This document shows, piece after piece, positions 18,448 through 22,337 of a stretch of 22,337 bases of DNA. The stretch covers positions 1-22,337 of the forward strand of contig BDIU01000604.1 of NCBI GenBank assembly GCA_002118135.1, read 5' to 3'. The position numbers and the translations under genes were made by a program. Source of the stretch: Trebouxia sp. TZW2008. Taxonomy: Eukaryota > Chlorophyta > Trebouxiophyceae > Trebouxiales > Trebouxiaceae. The notes beneath the pieces are model-generated. The model was given only the letters and a program-made list of their open reading frames with translations. It ran no database searches and had not been told where the DNA came from. Every line of letters starts with the position of its first letter. Position 1 is the first letter of the stretch.

Positions 18448-21006
18448 CTAATGCTGTAGAGACTTCTTGGCCTGCTGTGTCTCCTGCTCATTTGCATCTG
18501 TGGGTTTTGAGCCTGTGTAGTCCCTCCTGCCAAAGATTGTGGAGCCCACACGAATGTTTGTGCTACCCGCAGCCGTCTGCATTGCATAAAGCTTCAGCAA
18601 TTTGCTACTTTTTGCCACTCTATGACGTGCTAGCAACAAAAAGAGCAGGTCATTTCATACTGGGCTGCATGGAATGCTGATGGATTGCTCTGTCATCGTG
18701 CATCTACTTGTTTTGCCGTGAATATGTCCAACAGCGTGAGTACTGATTGCAAATTGCATGGGAGCATATGAGTCATCATGTCACACGAGAATGAGAGTGT
18801 ATGACTTACTGCTTCCTCAAAGTCGCCCGACATCCCCATGCTGAGCTCGACATCATCTTGTTGCAAGCTGAGCGCCTGGCATACTTCTTTGCGGCACTTG
18901 GCTAAACACTGCAGCACCGCTCAAGCCTCAATGCATTAATGCAACATGCTTTTCCTGCTGGTTATACGTCGACGCAACAGGGTTTGTGCACAAAGCTACA
19001 TGTGATGCTTTGCTTGTAATGGGATGACATGCAGAGTGATTGCAGCCATCTACTGAGCAGCTTGACAAGCAGGAAAGCAAATGCTCCAGGAGGTTCGATT
19101 GGAGCCAAAGAATTCAGTCTCACAGACACCTGAGCTCCTGATGAAGTTTAGCAACATGGCATGCTAAAATTGAACCGGGAACTTCTTCCCTGAATCACGG
19201 TTGATGTTCCACATGAGTTGTGGTAAAAAGCACGATTGCTAGATGCCTAAGCCTGGCTTCCAGTGCCTTACATCTCATGTTGTAATGCTACATTACACAA
19301 AGGGCACACATAGCCCAGAGCACAAACTGCAACAAACAGGACAGGCCAGAGACAGCTTCTCTAGGCACCTAACGGTGCCTAACAGGGTCATAGAACTCAC
19401 TAAAACACGAATGCATGGTAATGATGACGATATACAGCTCAAACATCCTTGCGTTGCTGAGCACAGGCGATGTAAGCATACAGCCCAATAGCAGCATAGT
19501 GTTGATGTGCACGGTGACAAGGATGCCTCGTCAAAGCAATATGCATGCTGACAAGGCTCACTTGGAAGTCCTCTGGCCTTGAAGTGTAGTCTTGCTGGCC
19601 AATGGTCATCAAGCCAGCAAATCTGAGAAGGTCACATTCCTTGTGCACATGCTCTGCCAGAGACACACAGTCTTGGGGCTCTACACCAAACTTGCTTTCT
19701 TCACCACTAGTGTTGACTTGCACAAAGATATCCAGTGGCCCTCGCTCTTGCCCCTTGACAGCAGTGTTGAGCTTGTTTGCCAACTGCAGACAGCCAAACT
19801 GAAGTCAACAAAGGAATACTTGCAGAAAGCAAAGCTGTTTGGCAAAGTTGTTTGGCGAGAGGGGACTGCCGTGACCCACAGCACAGCCCGCATGCAGCAT
19901 GATGCACGGCTTTGTGGAAAAATGATTACTGGTGAAAACCTGTCAGCAGTAGAAAGCCTTGAAAGGATGTACATGATCCACACCTTACTACAACTTACTG
20001 CATTGCTCAGATGCCTGCTTGATGTTAGAGCACATGCTGATGTCATGCAGATCTGCATGCACATGCCAAAATCTTGATGCATAAGCACTGTACCTTGACG
20101 CTGTCTACTGTCTCAACAACTGCCAGGTTTGGCACAGCATCTGCATGAACAGCAAGAGCACATCAAATACACACAGTCAGCAATCAGAACACTCAGTGGA
20201 ATTCATCGGGATCTGGTATTGCCATGCAACAGTAGTCCAGCAAGCAAAAAGCTAGATTGACACAGAAGCATGGTGTGTTACACAAGAAGTGACTGACAGC
20301 AGAAAACAACATGAATGCGCGGAACAGAAGATCGTGCCAATGGAGGTCAGCTATGGATGCTTGAGTAAGGCAAGCATAAAGACATATGTCCTGGTTGTGC
20401 ATAATGTACTGACACTGCAAATGCACCTGACGTGGAAAAACCAGAACAAGATCCAGCAGGTGTCATGCAGTCTGTAGAACGCTGAACATTCTGACAATGT
20501 TGACAATTACCTATCACTGCTTTGGCCTTGTTTGACTGCAGATGACCTATGAAATGCCATCTAATGTCTTGTGGCAATTGTGGTGCCTTTTCAGACAGTT
20601 CCTGCAATGCAATGCGGTTTTGCAAAGGCGTTTTCGCGTGTCCCACTGCATCACTAAGAGACTGGGCAAATCGAGCAACAGCAAGCAAGAACTGACTTTT
20701 ACCTGTACATAATTCTCTCCAAAATCCCGATGTCCTGCGTCGTAGGCCTCTTGCACAAGCTCTTTGGGTTTTGTTTTGCTGACAGCGACAAGTCGAGGCT
20801 GCATGCAACATGCTGAGCTTGCTATGTGTCTCAGAGGTTGCAGCATCTTGGCATCACATTGGATATGCTCTGCTTACCGCGTTTTGCAAATTCGCCCCTT
20901 TAGCTGCAGCAGAAGCGCGTGAAAGGACGTCCTTGAGAGCGGGAGCTACCTTATGTTCTGATGCGGTTGCAGCAGTCACCATGCAAGGAAATACCCGCAG
21001 CAGCAT
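18448..21006 (-). CDS. PLPBP: Pyridoxal 5'-phosphate homeostasis protein (YggS/PROSC family)
   Basis: Seven exons: 21006-20878, 20798-20703, 20601-20511, 20140-20094, 19783-19562, 18908-18810 and 18576-18448, giving 270 codons plus TAG. Only the exon 3/4 junction is phase 1; the rest are phase 0. Family blocks appear in order: VAVSKTKP with the PLP-binding Lys51, [67 protein letters not shown] and [17 protein letters not shown]. The fold is a TIM-barrel like the N-terminal domain of alanine racemase, and the family buffers free PLP rather than acting as an enzyme. The N-terminus before residue 20 is short and could be a weak targeting signal; a second ATG at 20982 would remove eight residues. 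The C-terminal tail after GRRDY is Gln/Lys-rich and non-conserved. No junction array was seen in its introns. It shares a very short divergent promoter with the next gene. Confidence 0.94.
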
Positions 21007-21115
21007 GCAGAGCGCCGGAGCAGGCAGCCAAGTCACCGAAGGCAGTAGTTGAAAGCAGGGCCTGGAGAACACACGAGTGTTGACTTGTGTTGCTTGCTCC
21101 AGGCTCAGGTCGTTT
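21007..21115. promoter_or_regulatory. Compact divergent promoter, PLPBP / unknown gene
   Basis: Only about 110 bp (or about 210 bp if the downstream ATG at 21215 is used) separate the starts of two divergent genes. Both promoters must overlap here or sit in the neighbour's 5' region. No TATA box was recognised. Confidence 0.5.
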
Positions 21116-21214
21116 ATGCACAGCGTGCTGTGTCCACATAACGCTCGATGTGAGCAGCATTGCGCAAAGCGGTGCAGTTCGAGGGCCTGCAGGCTTGCAG
21201 CGCTGCAGGCTCCG

Positions 21215-22197
21215 ATGCCCCAAATACGTAAATCTAGTCACAAAGACACCTCCTTCTCGGTTAAACCCTGGCAGACCAAGAAAGATGGCACCTCCAGCAA
21301 AGTAGATCAGCAGTATACCGAGATACAGCTGCCGATCAAACAAGCTAAAATCGACTCACCAACACAGAGTAGCACGGAAAATAAGCCAGCCGAAACGGCA
21401 AGGAAAAATGTGCGCGCAAGTGCATGGAAACGCAAACGTCAACAGCAGGCAGCCTCTACTGAGATCACAGAGCCTCCTGAGCAGCACGGAGAAGAGGGTC
21501 TGGAACCCCAGTTGTCTTCAAGTTCTTGCGATGAAACAAATCAAGATGACTCGTCGACGTCAACAACCGACATACTGGGCACAGCGACCCTTGCACTACT
21601 GCCAGATGGCCACATCTCTGGACACTTGGTTGACACTGCCACTCATAAGTGTTATGGCTTGACGGCGCAGCAGTTGACGTCAGACAGAGAATGTACCAGA
21701 GACATTGAGTGGAAGCTCCTGTCTGTGACCATCCTCGACTTCTCAGCAGATCAGAAAGTGTCCTTCCCTGCTGAGCGCACAGCAGCAGATGCAGCTACAA
21801 TACAAGCGCCACTACAAATGCACGGCGAAGAACAGCAAGTCATGGAGGCATTGCAAGGCCAATGCAATACAGAGATCCAGTTCAGATTTGGGTGCAGCGT
21901 GATCTTGGTACAGTTCTGGCTGTCCCTTGAGCATTCATGCCAACACCCTGTCTCAAAACCAATGTGGGCAGCAATTGCAGTTGAGGCACATCAGTCAAGT
22001 GCTGCTTGCAGGATGGGTCTTCAGCTCAGGCATGCTTGACGGCACTCAATCAAAAGTTGTGCGGCACAGATGCAGTCATCAACAAAGGCGCTGTGCAGGC
22101 CTGCAATTTGCCATTTACCCTGCAACCTAGAAAACTTAGCAAGACTTGTACTGCACGCCCGCAAGAGCAGTTACCCGACTCAGATTTTGATGACTGA
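21215..22197 (+). CDS. Hypothetical acidic two-exon protein
   Basis: Exon 1 (21215-21907) and exon 2 (22012-22197) join in phase 0 via TTG/GTACAG and TTGCAG/GAT, giving 292 codons plus TGA. An in-frame upstream ATG at 21116 would add 33 residues rich in Cys and Arg. I do not recognise the family. The N-terminal third is polar and basic (a KRKRQQQ cluster that could be a nuclear signal), followed by a Ser/Thr/Asp/Glu-rich linker likely to be disordered. The region from about residue 120 (ATLALLPDGHISGHLVD) to 270 looks folded, with alternating hydrophobic segments. The end is DSDFDD, an acidic tail. Without splicing the frame continues 44 codons to a stop at 22037-22039, so an unspliced product with a different tail is possible. 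A TGTAA at 22275-22279 supports the 3' end. Confidence 0.7.
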
Positions 22198-22274
22198 TCC
22201 AGTCTAGAGGCTAGGCATATGCATAGCAGACAACCCCTGACTGTTGCAATTTGCTGCTCAGCTCTGTCAAGCAG

Positions 22275-22279
22275 TGTAA
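22275..22279 (+). terminator. TGTAA poly(A) signal for the last gene
   Basis: TGTAA lies 78 bp after the TGA at 22197, at the distance usual for green-algal genes. It supports the stop chosen for the hypothetical gene and the algal origin of the window. Confidence 0.6.
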
Positions 22280-22337
22280 CAGAGTGAGATTTACAATAGT
22301 GGCTTGGTGCTGGAAGGCACCCAAGACCAAGCGTGCG

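Noticed and set aside
19092..19108. GGTTCGATT resembling a tRNA T-loop
   Set aside because: The flanking bases do not form a T-stem, and no D-arm, anticodon arm or acceptor stem could be found.

Overview
The window looks like nuclear DNA of a green alga (Chlorophyta; I would guess Trebouxiophyceae, but the lineage is inference). The signs are short exons split by many spliceosomal introns, 3' splice sites that almost always read TGCAG or a close variant, TGTAA-type polyadenylation signals after some genes, N-terminal organelle-targeting extensions, and nucleus-encoded organelle proteins. Non-coding DNA is rich in TGCA and GCATGC words. No prokaryotic operon, tRNA, rRNA, CRISPR array or intact transposon was seen.

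Layout, left to right. (1) 1-3353, minus strand: five exons of an organelle-type DEAD-box RNA helicase, running off the left edge after motif III. (2) 3641-6956, plus strand: an eight-exon alpha/beta-hydrolase (411 aa by my model) with a complete catalytic triad, divergent from the helicase. (3) 6957-11011: about 4 kb with no gene I can support, holding an eight-copy satellite of about 285 bp period (8332-10270). (4) 11012-15147, plus: a six-exon YebC/TACO1 family gene (300 aa) with one GC-AG intron. (5) 16182-17298, minus: a two-exon SDHAF2 succinate dehydrogenase assembly factor (216 aa). (6) 18448-21006, minus: a seven-exon PLPBP/YggS pyridoxal-phosphate homeostasis protein (270 aa). (7) 21116 or 21215 to 22197, plus: a two-exon acidic protein I do not recognise, divergent from PLPBP.

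The most striking feature is not a gene. In three genes (helicase, YebC/TACO1, SDHAF2) introns contain tandem degenerate copies of their own exon-intron junctions. Seven such arrays are visible: six duplicate a 3' splice site plus the first codons of the next exon, and one duplicates a 5' splice site plus the end of the preceding exon. In every case the copy with intact protein sequence is the exon-proximal one, and the decoys lie inside the intron. Two decoy acceptors are in frame: one in YebC/TACO1 would insert 75 mostly hydrophobic residues, and one in the helicase would insert 29 residues into motif II. All gene models were built by hand from reading frame, splice consensus and family motifs. 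Exon phases agree at every junction, but no transcript data were available.
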